A stretch of 64,000 nt of DNA from assembly GCA_028696165.1 (NCBI GenBank), contig JAQVHQ010000009.1:21550-85549 (forward strand), written 5' to 3'. Origin of the DNA: Lachnospiraceae bacterium. Its GTDB lineage: Bacteria; Bacillota; Clostridia; Lachnospirales; Lachnospiraceae. A model generated the notes under the pieces. It had not been told where the DNA came from and did not search any database. It saw only the letters and a program-made list of their open reading frames with translations. Positions 53,091 through 61,451 of this stretch are shown here, piece by piece; position 1 is the first letter of the stretch, and each line of letters opens with the position of its first letter. A program made the position numbers and the translations under genes.

Positions 53091-53300
53091 CATAACTCCT
53101 CCATTTTTCATCTTGAATTGAAAACATTTTTTGTTTCTGAGACTATCATAGTTTTTTTACTGAAAGAATTCAGCGCTAAATCTTATTATTCATTGTGGCA
53201 AATCTTAATATCTTATGTTATTCTATAGGTACCAATAAATGAATTACCACTGAACAGACACACATCATCTGTATTCGAATAATGATAAATGGAGGATCAT
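53091..53300. other. 210-nt divergent regulatory region
   Basis: It must hold the promoters of the redox operon and of the AraC gene. TATGAT at about 53146-53151 on the minus strand is a possible -10 box for the operon, but I see no clear -35 box or operator pair. Confidence 0.35.
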
Positions 53301-54290
53301 ATGGGAACGAATTGCTTGCAAGAGACACTCACAAGACTTGGAAAAGCGTTTGATGAAATAGATTGGAAATACTTAGAGGTTCCGGCAGGCTCTCCGCGAG
53401 AGAAGACACAGCTTTGGCCAGGGGATGAATCAGAAGAGATTATGATATGCGTCTATAAAGGAAAACATATCAACCAGCTTTTCCACAGACAAGATTACTT
53501 TTTTATCAATTACGCATACCAGGGTGATTACGGTGCACTCAGTTATAAGTATGACAATCGTATTACCGTACATGAAGGCGAGTGCTATATCGGTCAGCCA
53601 TATGCGGGATATGCACCAAATGGGCAAAGTGACGACGAAATGATTATTATCGGTGTCCTGATTCAGACCGATACTTTTTTCAGATCATTTCTTCATGTCC
53701 TTGCCGCTGACCAGAAGTTATTTCGTTTTTTCTTAAATCCACAGATTAATGAGTATTCGGATGAATTTATCCATTTGAAATTTGAAGATACCTTTTTCGT
53801 TCGTCAATTATTAGAACTTATGGTGATTGAATATGGAAATTCCAATGAAACTTCTCAGGAAGTCTTAAAATCATTGACGCTTGCTCTTCTCATGCAAGTC
53901 GCAAGACAATACAAGTTATCATTTTCTGAACAGCCGGATTCTCTCGCTGACAAAATTGTTCACTATATGTTAGCACATATTGATACAGTGACCTTAGGAA
54001 CGATCGCGCAGGAGTTCTCCTACCATCCGAATTACATCTCCTCCTTCATTCATAAGGAACTCGGAAAATCATTTTCGGAGATATTATTGGAGCAGCGTAT
54101 GGAACGTGCAGTTGCACTCTTAAAGGAAACCAATCTCAATATAGAAGAAATTGCCACTATGCTGGGTTACAGCAATAGCAGCAATTTCTATAAAGCTTTT
54201 CGTGGTTATTATCATACTTCACCGAGAGAATATATCATAAACAGCTTTTTGCACAAAGTAAGCGGTGTGAATGGAGCATCACTGCCATAG
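53301..54290 (+). CDS. AraC-family regulator of the redox operon
   Basis: A 329-residue regulator. The N-terminal 220 residues hold a cupin-like sensor (HEGECYIGQPYAGYAPNGQ). The C-terminal double helix-turn-helix is clear (TLGTIAQEFSYHPNYISSFIHKEL, then IEEIATMLGYSNSSNFYKAFRGYY). GGAGG lies 5 nt before the ATG at 53301; an in-frame ATG at 53289 overlaps it. It diverges from the alcohol dehydrogenase gene, so it probably activates that operon. The signal is unknown. Confidence 0.87.
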   Translation: MGTNCLQETLTRLGKAFDEIDWKYLEVPAGSPREKTQLWPGDESEEIMICVYKGKHINQLFHRQDYFFINYAYQGDYGALSYKYDNRITVHEGECYIGQPYAGYAPNGQSDDEMIIIGVLIQTDTFFRSFLHVLAADQKLFRFFLNPQINEYSDEFIHLKFEDTFFVRQLLELMVIEYGNSNETSQEVLKSLTLALLMQVARQYKLSFSEQPDSLADKIVHYMLAHIDTVTLGTIAQEFSYHPNYISSFIHKELGKSFSEILLEQRMERAVALLKETNLNIEEIATMLGYSNSSNFYKAFRGYYHTSPREYIINSFLHKVSGVNGASLP

Positions 54291-54307
54291 AGAATGTGAA
54301 TTCAGCA

Positions 54308-56800
54308 CTATTTCACCATATATTTTCCGGTAATACTGTTTGGATTCTTCTTAATTTCTTCCGGAGTTCCGACAGCCACAATATAGCCACCTGCTTCACC
54401 GCCTCCCGGTCCCATATCAATCACATAATCAGCATTAGCAATGACATCCAGATCATGTTCAATAACAATCACAGTAGCACCATTCTCCACCAGCCTGTCA
54501 AAAACCTGCAAAAGCGTGCGGACATCCAACGGATGCAGACCAATGGTCGGTTCATCAAAGACAAATACAGAAGTATCCTGCTGTCTGCCCATCTCAGAAG
54601 CCAGTTTCAGTCTCTGCGCTTCACCTCCAGACAGACTTGGAGTCGCTTCGCCAAGGGTAAGATACCCCAGCCCTAAATCCTGCAGTATCTGAAGCCGTCC
54701 CCGGACATTTTTTAAATCTTCACAGGCCTCCAGTGCTTCATTTACATCCATCGCCATCAATTCCGGCAGGGAATACTTCTGTTGCTTCTTATTTTCACGT
54801 TTTATCCTTTCCGCATCTTTTGCGTATCGTGAACCTCTGCATTCCGGACAAGGAATTTCTACATCTGGTAGAAATTGAACATCCAGACTGATAGCTCCTG
54901 TTCCATCACAGGTAGGGCATCGCAGTTTGCCCGTATTGTAGGAGAACGCACCAGCTTTGAGCCCGCGCTCCTTTGCCTCCGGCGTTTTTGCATAGATTTT
55001 GCGCAGTTCATCATGCACATTCGCATAGGTAGCAACAGTGGAGCGGACATTGATTCCGATGGGAGTTGCGTCAATCAGTTTCACCTGTTCAATCCCCTCT
55101 GCAATGACTGCTTTTACATGATTCGGCAATTTTTCGCCCTTGCTTTTAGCTGTCAGTCCCGGAATCAGACTTTCCAGAATCAATGTTGTTTTACCCGAGC
55201 CTGATACACCGGTCACAACACTCAGTCGTCCTTTCGGTATATCAACCTCCAGTGGCTTCACCGTATGAATAGGAGCTGTAGATAAATGAATCCTCCCCAT
55301 ATCAAACATATATGAAGCTGAAGTATTCTCTCTCACCCGGACCGACATGCCCGATAAAAAGGCTCCAATCTGTGAAACCGGATTCTTCTCTATATCCGGA
55401 ATAGTTCCCTGTGCAATGACCTGGCCACCCTTTGCACCAGCTTCCGGTCCCATCTCAATCACCCAGTCCGACTCTGATAGTATCTGCACATCATGATCTA
55501 CCAGCACTACAGAATTACCATCTGCAATCAGATCACGCATCACACCTTTCAGTCCGACAATATTCGAGGGATGAAGTCCGATGGACGGCTCATCCAATAC
55601 ATATAATACACCAGTTGTTCGATTACGCACTGCACGGGCAAGCTGCATCCGCTGGCGCTCTCCGGTAGAAAGTGTGGAAGCTGCGCGGTCAAGAGAGAGA
55701 TAATCCAGACCTAAGTCCATCAGGCGTTTTGCTACTGTTAAGAAAGATTCACAGATACTTTGTGCCATGGGCTGCATCTTCTCAGGCAAAGAATGAGGCA
55801 CATCCGCTACCCATTCTACCAGTTTCGAAAGAGGCATCCTGCATGCTTCATCTAAGCTGATTCCTCTCAGATGCGGTTCTCTGGCTCTTTTTGACAGGCG
55901 TGTACCACCACAGTCAGGGCAGACATCCTCCCGCAGGAACTTCTCCACCCGCTTCATGCCCTTTTCATCTTTCACTTTTGAAAGCGCATTTTCAACCGTG
56001 TAGGTCGCATTATAATATGTAAAGTCAATTTCCCCGGCCTGGTTGGAATTCTTCGCTTTGTAAAAAATATGTTTTTTCTCCGCCGGACCATTGTATACAA
56101 TTTCCTTTTCTGCTTCTGTCAGCTGACAAAATGGCACATCTGTACGTACTCCCATCTCCCTACATACATCTGTCATGAGAGACCACATCAGAGAATTCCA
56201 TGGAGCTACAGCTCCTTCATCAATAGTCAGCGATTCATCAGGGACAAGTGCTTCTCTATTTACCGTACGTACCATGCCTGTTCCGCCGCAGGTGCGACAG
56301 GCACCCTGGCTGTTAAAAGCAAGTTCTTCCGCAGAGGGCGCATAAAAATGAGTACCACATACCGGACAGACAATATCTCCTCCTGCGGCAACTGCCAATG
56401 TGGGTTGCTGCTCATGTCCGTTGGGACATCGATGGTTAGCAAGTCTTGAAAACATCAGACGCAGACTGTTTAAAAGTTCAGAACCTGTCCCAAAAGTGCT
56501 GCGAATACCCGGTACCCCCGGACGCTGATGTAGTGCCAATGCCGCCGGAACATACAATATCTCATCCACCTGTGCCTTAGATGCCTGGGTCATGCGTCGT
56601 CTGGTGTAAGTGGATAAGGCATCCAAATAGCGCCTCGACCCTTCTGCATATAAGACTCCTAGTGCAAGTGAGGATTTTCCCGAACCGGATACTCCTGCGA
56701 TTCCTACAATTTTATTAAGCGGTATATCAACATCTATATTTTTCAAATTATGAACCCTTGCGTTTCTGATTTTCATTGCTTTGGGTGCTGTATTAATCAT
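54308..56800 (-). CDS. UvrA paralog lacking most of the UvrB-binding region
   Basis: An 830-residue twin ABC ATPase of the UvrA family, short against about 940 for repair UvrA. Both Walker A motifs are intact (GVSGSGKSSL at 36-45 and GVSGSGKTTL near 540), as are both signatures (LSTGERQRMQLARA, LSGGEAQRLKLA) and zinc motifs (CRTCGGTGM, CPTCDGTG, CPECRGSRY). Between NHRCPNGH and the CRTCGG zinc motif there are only about 50 residues, where repair UvrA carries the UvrB-binding domain. This is the form of UvrA2 or DrrC-like proteins linked to tolerance of DNA-binding drugs. AGGAGG precedes the ATG. Confidence 0.85.
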   Translation of the reverse strand: MINTAPKAMKIRNARVHNLKNIDVDIPLNKIVGIAGVSGSGKSSLALGVLYAEGSRRYLDALSTYTRRRMTQASKAQVDEILYVPAALALHQRPGVPGIRSTFGTGSELLNSLRLMFSRLANHRCPNGHEQQPTLAVAAGGDIVCPVCGTHFYAPSAEELAFNSQGACRTCGGTGMVRTVNREALVPDESLTIDEGAVAPWNSLMWSLMTDVCREMGVRTDVPFCQLTEAEKEIVYNGPAEKKHIFYKAKNSNQAGEIDFTYYNATYTVENALSKVKDEKGMKRVEKFLREDVCPDCGGTRLSKRAREPHLRGISLDEACRMPLSKLVEWVADVPHSLPEKMQPMAQSICESFLTVAKRLMDLGLDYLSLDRAASTLSTGERQRMQLARAVRNRTTGVLYVLDEPSIGLHPSNIVGLKGVMRDLIADGNSVVLVDHDVQILSESDWVIEMGPEAGAKGGQVIAQGTIPDIEKNPVSQIGAFLSGMSVRVRENTSASYMFDMGRIHLSTAPIHTVKPLEVDIPKGRLSVVTGVSGSGKTTLILESLIPGLTAKSKGEKLPNHVKAVIAEGIEQVKLIDATPIGINVRSTVATYANVHDELRKIYAKTPEAKERGLKAGAFSYNTGKLRCPTCDGTGAISLDVQFLPDVEIPCPECRGSRYAKDAERIKRENKKQQKYSLPELMAMDVNEALEACEDLKNVRGRLQILQDLGLGYLTLGEATPSLSGGEAQRLKLASEMGRQQDTSVFVFDEPTIGLHPLDVRTLLQVFDRLVENGATVIVIEHDLDVIANADYVIDMGPGGGEAGGYIVAVGTPEEIKKNPNSITGKYMVK

Positions 56801-56835
56801 TACGAATTTGTCCTCCTGTTTGGTTTTACAACATT

Positions 56836-56864
56836 AGTATACAAGCATTGCGTCAAACAAACAA
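56836..56864 (-). promoter_or_regulatory. Promoter of the uvrA paralog
   Basis: On the minus strand TTGTTT (56859-56864), 17 nt and TATACT (56836-56841), about 36 nt before the start codon. Confidence 0.55.
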
Positions 56865-56924
56865 TGTCCAAGTTTCATGTATATTATGACATATTTACAG
56901 ATTTCATAAAATGAATTTTATCTC

Positions 56925-56953
56925 TTGCAATCCCGTTTACTTTCTGATATACT
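56925..56953 (+). promoter_or_regulatory. Promoter of the queuine salvage operon
   Basis: TTGCAA (56925-56930), 17 nt and TATACT (56948-56953). Transcription should start near 56960, just before the riboswitch. Confidence 0.65.
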
Positions 56954-56972
56954 CACATCTTGTGAATAACAT

Positions 56973-57014
56973 ACAGACAGTTCGTAACCATCCTGTCTCT
57001 AAACAAAACTAGGG
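56973..57014 (+). promoter_or_regulatory. preQ1-I-type riboswitch aptamer
   Basis: The stem AGACAG/CTGTCT (56975-56980 with 56993-56998) encloses the loop TTCGTAACCATC. It is followed by CTAAACAAAACTAGGG, the A-rich strand and pseudoknot tail typical of preQ1-I aptamers such as the one from Thermoanaerobacter (compare TTAACAAAACAAGGG, from memory). It stands before genes for queuine salvage, which fits. A terminator lies directly downstream. Confidence 0.8.
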
Positions 57015-57024
57015 ATTCTTAGAT

Positions 57025-57052
57025 GGGCACCCTTGCGTGCTCTTTTATTTTT
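57025..57052 (+). terminator. Riboswitch-controlled terminator
   Basis: The stem GGGCAC/GTGCTC (57025-57030 with 57037-57042, one G-U pair) is followed by TTTTATTTTT. It lies 11 nt after the aptamer and 55 nt before the queL-like start codon, so ligand binding can decide read-through. Confidence 0.7.
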
Positions 57053-57106
57053 CTATGCCCTTTTGTTTTGTCTATGGACAGTGTATACACAAAACAGGAG
57101 GTTCTT

Positions 57107-57832
57107 ATGAGTTCCAATTTTAATCCCATACGTTATAGTATCATCACTGAAAAAAATCCAAGAGAAATTCTTATGCTTCGTGGAAGTGGCTGTAAATGGC
57201 GCCGCTGTACATTCTGCGACTATCATCTGGACTACTCCAAAGATGAGGCTGCAAACTATGCCCTGAATGCATCACATCTTGCACAGGTAACCGGCATTTA
57301 TCACAAGCTGGAGGTTATCAATTCCGGTAGTATCGTGGACCTGGATTCTAACACTCTGCACCTGATTCGACAGACTTGTATTGACAAGAAGATTGAAGAA
57401 TTGCATTTTGAATGTCACTGGATGCATCGCAAGGAATTACCTGCAGTGATTTCTTTCTTTGAAGGTGCCGGCATCACAGTCAAAGTCAAAATTGGTGTGG
57501 AGACCTTTGATGCAGAGTATCGCGAAAGTTATCTATGCAAAGGGATTGATGAAACAGAACCTGCCCGGATAGCTCAGGGATTTCATGAGGTGTGTCTGCT
57601 CTTTGGACTGGATGGACAAACCGTAGATTCTATGCGGTCTGATATAGAGACAGGATTGGCTAATTTTGAACGAGTCTGTGTGAATTTAATGGTGGAAAAC
57701 ACCACCAGAATAAAACCGAATCAGAAAGTTCTTCAAAACTTTTTGACCGAACTCTATCCCGTGTATAAAGATAATGAACGGGTAGACATATTAATTGAAA
57801 ACACTGACTTTGGTGTAGGAAAGGAACAATAA
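57107..57832 (+). CDS. queL: Radical SAM queuine lyase-like protein (QueL type)
   Basis: A 241-residue short radical SAM protein. Its cysteines are GCKWRRCTFCDY (Cys29, Cys34, Cys37), that is CX4CX2C instead of the usual CX3CX2C. ECHWMHRKELP and GVETFDAEYRESYLCKGI follow. Known queuine salvage in Clostridioides uses QueL to cut queuine to preQ1, with YhhQ as importer. The adjacent YhhQ gene (3 nt away) and the preQ1 riboswitch support the same role here. AGGAGG lies 5 nt before the ATG at 57107; the frame is open upstream through the riboswitch, which rules out earlier starts. Confidence 0.82.
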   Translation: MSSNFNPIRYSIITEKNPREILMLRGSGCKWRRCTFCDYHLDYSKDEAANYALNASHLAQVTGIYHKLEVINSGSIVDLDSNTLHLIRQTCIDKKIEELHFECHWMHRKELPAVISFFEGAGITVKVKIGVETFDAEYRESYLCKGIDETEPARIAQGFHEVCLLFGLDGQTVDSMRSDIETGLANFERVCVNLMVENTTRIKPNQKVLQNFLTELYPVYKDNERVDILIENTDFGVGKEQ

Positions 57833-57835
57833 ATT

Positions 57836-58531
57836 ATGCAAAATGAATTATTACTAATCGGCTCTGTCTTTGTTATCTTCTTAGGCACTCTACTATTTTA
57901 TTATTTCTTCGGAAAAACCGGATTATACTGCTGGACCGTACTGGGTACTATCGCTGCCAATATTGAAGTTCTCATTATGATAGATGCCTTCGGTATGGAA
58001 CAGACTCTTGGAAATGTACTCTTCGCATCGACATTTCTTGTAACAGACATCTTAAGTGAGGTGTATGGTAAAGAAGCCTCTAAAAAAGCGGTTAATATTG
58101 GTATTATGGCATCCTTAATGTTCATCATACTATCTCAGTACTGGCTGCAGTACACACCAGGACAATCTGACTGGGCGATGCCTAGCATGCAGACGATTTT
58201 TTCCAATACGCCAAGATTAATGCTTGCAAGTTTGGTAGTCTATGCTATCTGCCAGCGGTTTGATGTATGGGCATATCATAAATGGTGGGCTTTTACAGAG
58301 AAGAAATTCGGCAGCCATGATAAATATCTATGGCTTAGAAATAATGGTTCCACATTGATTTCACAGCTGCTTAATACATTCCTGTATACTTTTGCTGCAT
58401 TTGCAGGATTGTATTCCTTCCCGGTTTTAATGAGTATTGTAGGGTCAAGTTATGTGATTTTTATCGTGACCAGCCTTGCAGATACACCGGTTATCTATCT
58501 GGCCAGGAAAATTAAGCCGAGAAGTGAATAA
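57836..58531 (+). CDS. yhhQ: Queuosine precursor transporter (YhhQ/QPTR family)
   Basis: A 231-residue membrane protein with about six to seven helices. Family marks are STFLVTDILSEVYGKEASKK (about 63-82) and WLRNNGSTLISQLLNTFLYT (about 164-183), plus AYHKWWAFTEKKFG. It takes up queuine or preQ1-type bases. It is coupled to the queL-like gene. No queK-like nucleoside hydrolase or tgt is in the window. Confidence 0.92.
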   Translation: MQNELLLIGSVFVIFLGTLLFYYFFGKTGLYCWTVLGTIAANIEVLIMIDAFGMEQTLGNVLFASTFLVTDILSEVYGKEASKKAVNIGIMASLMFIILSQYWLQYTPGQSDWAMPSMQTIFSNTPRLMLASLVVYAICQRFDVWAYHKWWAFTEKKFGSHDKYLWLRNNGSTLISQLLNTFLYTFAAFAGLYSFPVLMSIVGSSYVIFIVTSLADTPVIYLARKIKPRSE

Positions 58532-58540
58532 CCAGGACGG

Positions 58541-58727
58541 GAAAACAACGGAAACGAGCAGACGAAAATGACGAAAGGGGGCAGGCGAAAACGGAAACAA
58601 CCTGACTGAAACCGTCAAAAACAGATGAAATCAATTCGTACATCTGTTTTTGACGGTTTCAGTCAGGTTGTTTCCGTTTTCGCCTGCCCCCTTTCGTCAT
58701 TTTCGCCTGCTCGTTTCCGTTGTTTTC
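58541..58727. repeat. Giant intergenic inverted repeat (87-bp arms)
   Basis: The arms 58541-58627 and 58641-58727 are complementary except at one base and enclose a 13-nt loop. They lie between convergent genes ending at 58531 and 58753. Each arm is built of the motifs GGAAAC, GAGCAGRCGAAAATGAC and GGGGGCAGGCGAAAACG. The right flank (58728-58756) carries one more partial unit. The left-arm sequence recurs at 63891-64000. It can serve as a bidirectional terminator, but its length far exceeds what is needed for that. Confidence 0.85.
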
Positions 58728-58752
58728 GCCTGCCCCCGATGGTCATTTTCGC

Positions 58753-59757
58753 CTAACAGTTTTTCCAATAAATTTTTAATTTTGTTTCATCCAATCCTTT
58801 TATAAAACGCATCTTATATTTCAAGAAATCTTCTAGATCCATCAAAATGTGATACACAAGTGCCCTGTTTCTAAATTCTTCCCTCGTTTGAGGCAAAGCA
58901 CTTGTTTCCATAAGTTTGATCATATCCTCCAACTTCTCCCTCTGTTCTTCCGGTCTATTAAACTCTGTCACATAATCTGTCAAATATAGCATATACTCTG
59001 CTACAATTTTAGCTTGTTTCGGCATTGTCCTTATTTTCTTCATCTCGTAATGCAGATTATGCAAAACCTGGCATTGGCTATGCCTCATTTCAAAATAGGA
59101 GATATAGTACTCGGGGTGTGAATGAAAAGTATTATTCTGATATTCATAAGCCTCTTTTATACAGTTTTGAATATCTTTTTCCAATGTGCAGATATCCTCC
59201 CAGACGCTTCTTTCCATCTCCTTATTTGATAAATATGCGGCAAGTGCTCCTATGATTAATTGCAGTCGTTCTTCCACCGATTTCATATTGGCTACTATAT
59301 ATTTTTTATGACTGGAATTACCCTGAAACAAGTTGAAGATAATCGCAACCACAATTCCGATAAGAACCAGAAGGAATTCATTCCATATGGCTGCATCACT
59401 AAAATCATGGTTCGTAACCAAATGAGCAGCAATTACACCATTTACAGATATCGTTGTTCTCCATTCGAATACCTCTGCGATAAATACGATAATCATCAAT
59501 AATAATCCATACGCAATCCAGGCACTTTGCACATGCAAAAAAAGCTGCCCGGCAATCAGTACTGTCATGGTAAATGTCGCCAGTCTGCACACAGAAAGTC
59601 TTACCGTCTCCCATTTGGAAGTCAGCAGTGTCAGTAAAGTAATTGTCCCTGCTGAAACCGGATATTCCAATCCCAATAACTGGGCGATATATAAAGCCAG
59701 ACAGCTTCCCATCCCTATTTTTAGAGATAATATAATAATCTTTCTATATTTATCCAT
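58753..59757 (-). CDS. Aromatic acid exporter-like membrane protein (ArAE_1 type)
   Basis: A 334-residue protein. The first roughly 160 residues form about six membrane helices (KIGMGSCLALYIAQLLGLEYP, in part). The rest is a cytosolic helical domain with charged heptad-like stretches (ArAE_1_C type). Firmicute members of this family (YqjA/YgaE-like) are related to FUSC exporters, and the substrate is unknown. The start is uncertain: the ATG at 59757 has only a weak ribosome site, and an in-frame ATG lies at 59805, inside the preceding terminator. Confidence 0.78.
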   Translation of the reverse strand: MDKYRKIIILSLKIGMGSCLALYIAQLLGLEYPVSAGTITLLTLLTSKWETVRLSVCRLATFTMTVLIAGQLFLHVQSAWIAYGLLLMIIVFIAEVFEWRTTISVNGVIAAHLVTNHDFSDAAIWNEFLLVLIGIVVAIIFNLFQGNSSHKKYIVANMKSVEERLQLIIGALAAYLSNKEMERSVWEDICTLEKDIQNCIKEAYEYQNNTFHSHPEYYISYFEMRHSQCQVLHNLHYEMKKIRTMPKQAKIVAEYMLYLTDYVTEFNRPEEQREKLEDMIKLMETSALPQTREEFRNRALVYHILMDLEDFLKYKMRFIKGLDETKLKIYWKNC

Positions 59758-59797
59758 ATGATTTATTTCCCATTTTACGCATGCATAGCAACATAAA

Positions 59798-59839
59798 ATG
59801 ACCATACAAAGAACATGGCAGTACTCTCTGTATGGTCAT
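59798..59839 (-). terminator. Terminator after ttdB
   Basis: An 11-bp perfect stem (59829-59839 with 59798-59808) is followed on the minus strand by TTTTATG. It ends the ttd operon 40 nt after the ttdB stop. Confidence 0.7.
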
Positions 59840-59878
59840 GAGTGGCTTGAGATTTGTTTTTAATATAACAGTCAGAAG

Positions 59879-60505
59879 TTACTTGATAAAGCTTACATGT
59901 TTACAGATTTCCTCAATTGCTTTATCTTTTCTTTCATTAAAAATCACTTTGTTTTCTTCAAATAAATTGCGTCCTTCTGTATCAATGGATACAATCAGTG
60001 GGCCAAATTCTTTTACTCGGCAATGCCATAAGGTTTCCGGCATTCCCAGATCACGCCACTGTGCATCGACGATTTCTTCTACTTCTGTAGCAGCAACAAC
60101 TGCATTGCCAGCCGGGAATACACAGTGAATTGCTTTATAATTTTTGCATGCATATTCTGTATTAGGTCCCATACCGCCCTTACCAATGATAATTTTCACA
60201 CCAGTCTGCTCAACAAATTCTTTTTCGAATTTCTCCATACGCATACTTGTGGTAGGTCCTACAGATACCATTTCAAATTTATCATCTTCCAATGGACGAA
60301 TAATCGGTCCGGCATGGAAAATAGCTGCGTCTCTTACATTAACAGGAAGTTCTCTTCCAGCTTCCACCAGTCTTCTATGCGCTACGTCTCTGCAGGTTGT
60401 CATGCTTCCGTTTAAATAAATAATATCTCCAATATGAATATCTGCTAAATCTTCTGCGGATATTGGTGTTGTAAGAATTTTCTTTCCATCTTTCATTTCT
60501 ACCAT
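59879..60505 (-). CDS. ttdB: L(+)-tartrate dehydratase (or class I fumarase), beta subunit
   Basis: A 208-residue beta subunit of an oxygen-sensitive 4Fe-4S hydro-lyase. It has [20 protein letters not shown] near the start, [46 protein letters not shown] and [15 protein letters not shown]. These agree very closely with E. coli TtdB as I remember it, including the ending [11 protein letters not shown]. The start codon shares a base with the alpha-subunit stop (TAATG). The locus order (LysR divergent, transporter, alpha, beta) supports tartrate over fumarate, but fumarase cannot be excluded by eye. Confidence 0.82.
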   Translation of the reverse strand: MVEMKDGKKILTTPISAEDLADIHIGDIIYLNGSMTTCRDVAHRRLVEAGRELPVNVRDAAIFHAGPIIRPLEDDKFEMVSVGPTTSMRMEKFEKEFVEQTGVKIIIGKGGMGPNTEYACKNYKAIHCVFPAGNAVVAATEVEEIVDAQWRDLGMPETLWHCRVKEFGPLIVSIDTEGRNLFEENKVIFNERKDKAIEEICKHVSFIK

Positions 60506-61404
60506 TATAATTTCACCCCCGAATGTGTTGTGATTGTATAATTAAGATCTTTATCAAATATAATGTGACCTCTTCTGTGTGACCAGCATCCTACATTAAC
60601 AGCTACGCCGATTGCAGAAGGATGTCTTGCAGTATTCTCAATATGAACTCCCATAACAGAATAGTTTCCGCCCATTCCCTGTGGGCCAAGGCCTATAGAG
60701 TTGATTCCGTCTTCTAAGAGAGTTTCCATAGATGCTGCACGCTCATTTTCATTATGACTTCCAAGTGGTCTCATTAATGCTTTCTTAGAAAGTAATGCTG
60801 CTGTTTCTACAGAAGTAGCTACCCCTACACCTACCAGAAGTGGAGGACATGCGTTCAGTCCATAAGAGGTCATAACGTCCATAACGAATTTGGTTACACC
60901 TTCATAACCTGCGCCTGGCATAAGAACCATAGCTTTTCCAGGAAGTGTACATCCACCACCTGCCATGTAAGAATAAATCTCACACTGATCACTGTCCGGA
61001 ACGATATCCCAGAATACAGTCGGTGTTCCTTTTCCTACATTCTTACCTGTATTGTATTCATCAAAAGTCTCTACACTGTTATGACGAAGCGGTGCTTCAA
61101 AAGTAGCTTTTACCACTGCTTCTTTTAACAAAGCTTCCAGCTCACCAATAAGTGGGAATTTGGTTCCGCATTTTACCCAGAACTGCAGTACTCCTGTATC
61201 CTGACAGCTTGGTCTGTTTAATTCTTTTGCCAGTACCTGATTTTTTTTCATGGTCTGGTAAATCACCTTTGAAAGTGGATTGTCCTCTTTTTCTGCAAGT
61301 TCATCCAGCTTTGCAATAATGTCATCTGGCAGTACTTTTCCAATATATGCCACAAAATTTGCCATATAATTGGTTAACTGCTCTACCTGTTGTTTCTTAT
61401 CCAT
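60505..61404 (-). CDS. ttdA: L(+)-tartrate dehydratase (or class I fumarase), alpha subunit
   Basis: A 299-residue alpha subunit that carries the catalytic 4Fe-4S cluster. Cluster cysteines fit [10 protein letters not shown] (near 66), [10 protein letters not shown] (near 150) and VGCWSHRRG near the end, and [19 protein letters not shown] and [17 protein letters not shown] are family marks. The length matches E. coli TtdA (about 303) better than the usual clostridial FumA (about 280). The reaction would be L-tartrate to oxaloacetate plus water. AGGAGG precedes the ATG. It lies 47 nt after the transporter gene. Confidence 0.83.
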   Translation of the reverse strand: MDKKQQVEQLTNYMANFVAYIGKVLPDDIIAKLDELAEKEDNPLSKVIYQTMKKNQVLAKELNRPSCQDTGVLQFWVKCGTKFPLIGELEALLKEAVVKATFEAPLRHNSVETFDEYNTGKNVGKGTPTVFWDIVPDSDQCEIYSYMAGGGCTLPGKAMVLMPGAGYEGVTKFVMDVMTSYGLNACPPLLVGVGVATSVETAALLSKKALMRPLGSHNENERAASMETLLEDGINSIGLGPQGMGGNYSVMGVHIENTARHPSAIGVAVNVGCWSHRRGHIIFDKDLNYTITTHSGVKL

Positions 61405-61451
61405 TTCTTTGCCTCCTTTGAGAAATTGTTAATATGTACAGATTTTCTTGC

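Noticed and set aside
57023..57106. Longer start for the queL-like gene
   Set aside because: This stretch is the riboswitch terminator, and a strong ribosome site stands before the ATG at 57107.
58541..58727. Inverted repeat as an IS or transposon end pair
   Set aside because: The arms are separated by only 13 nt, no transposase is enclosed and no target duplication is seen, so it was recorded as a repeat.
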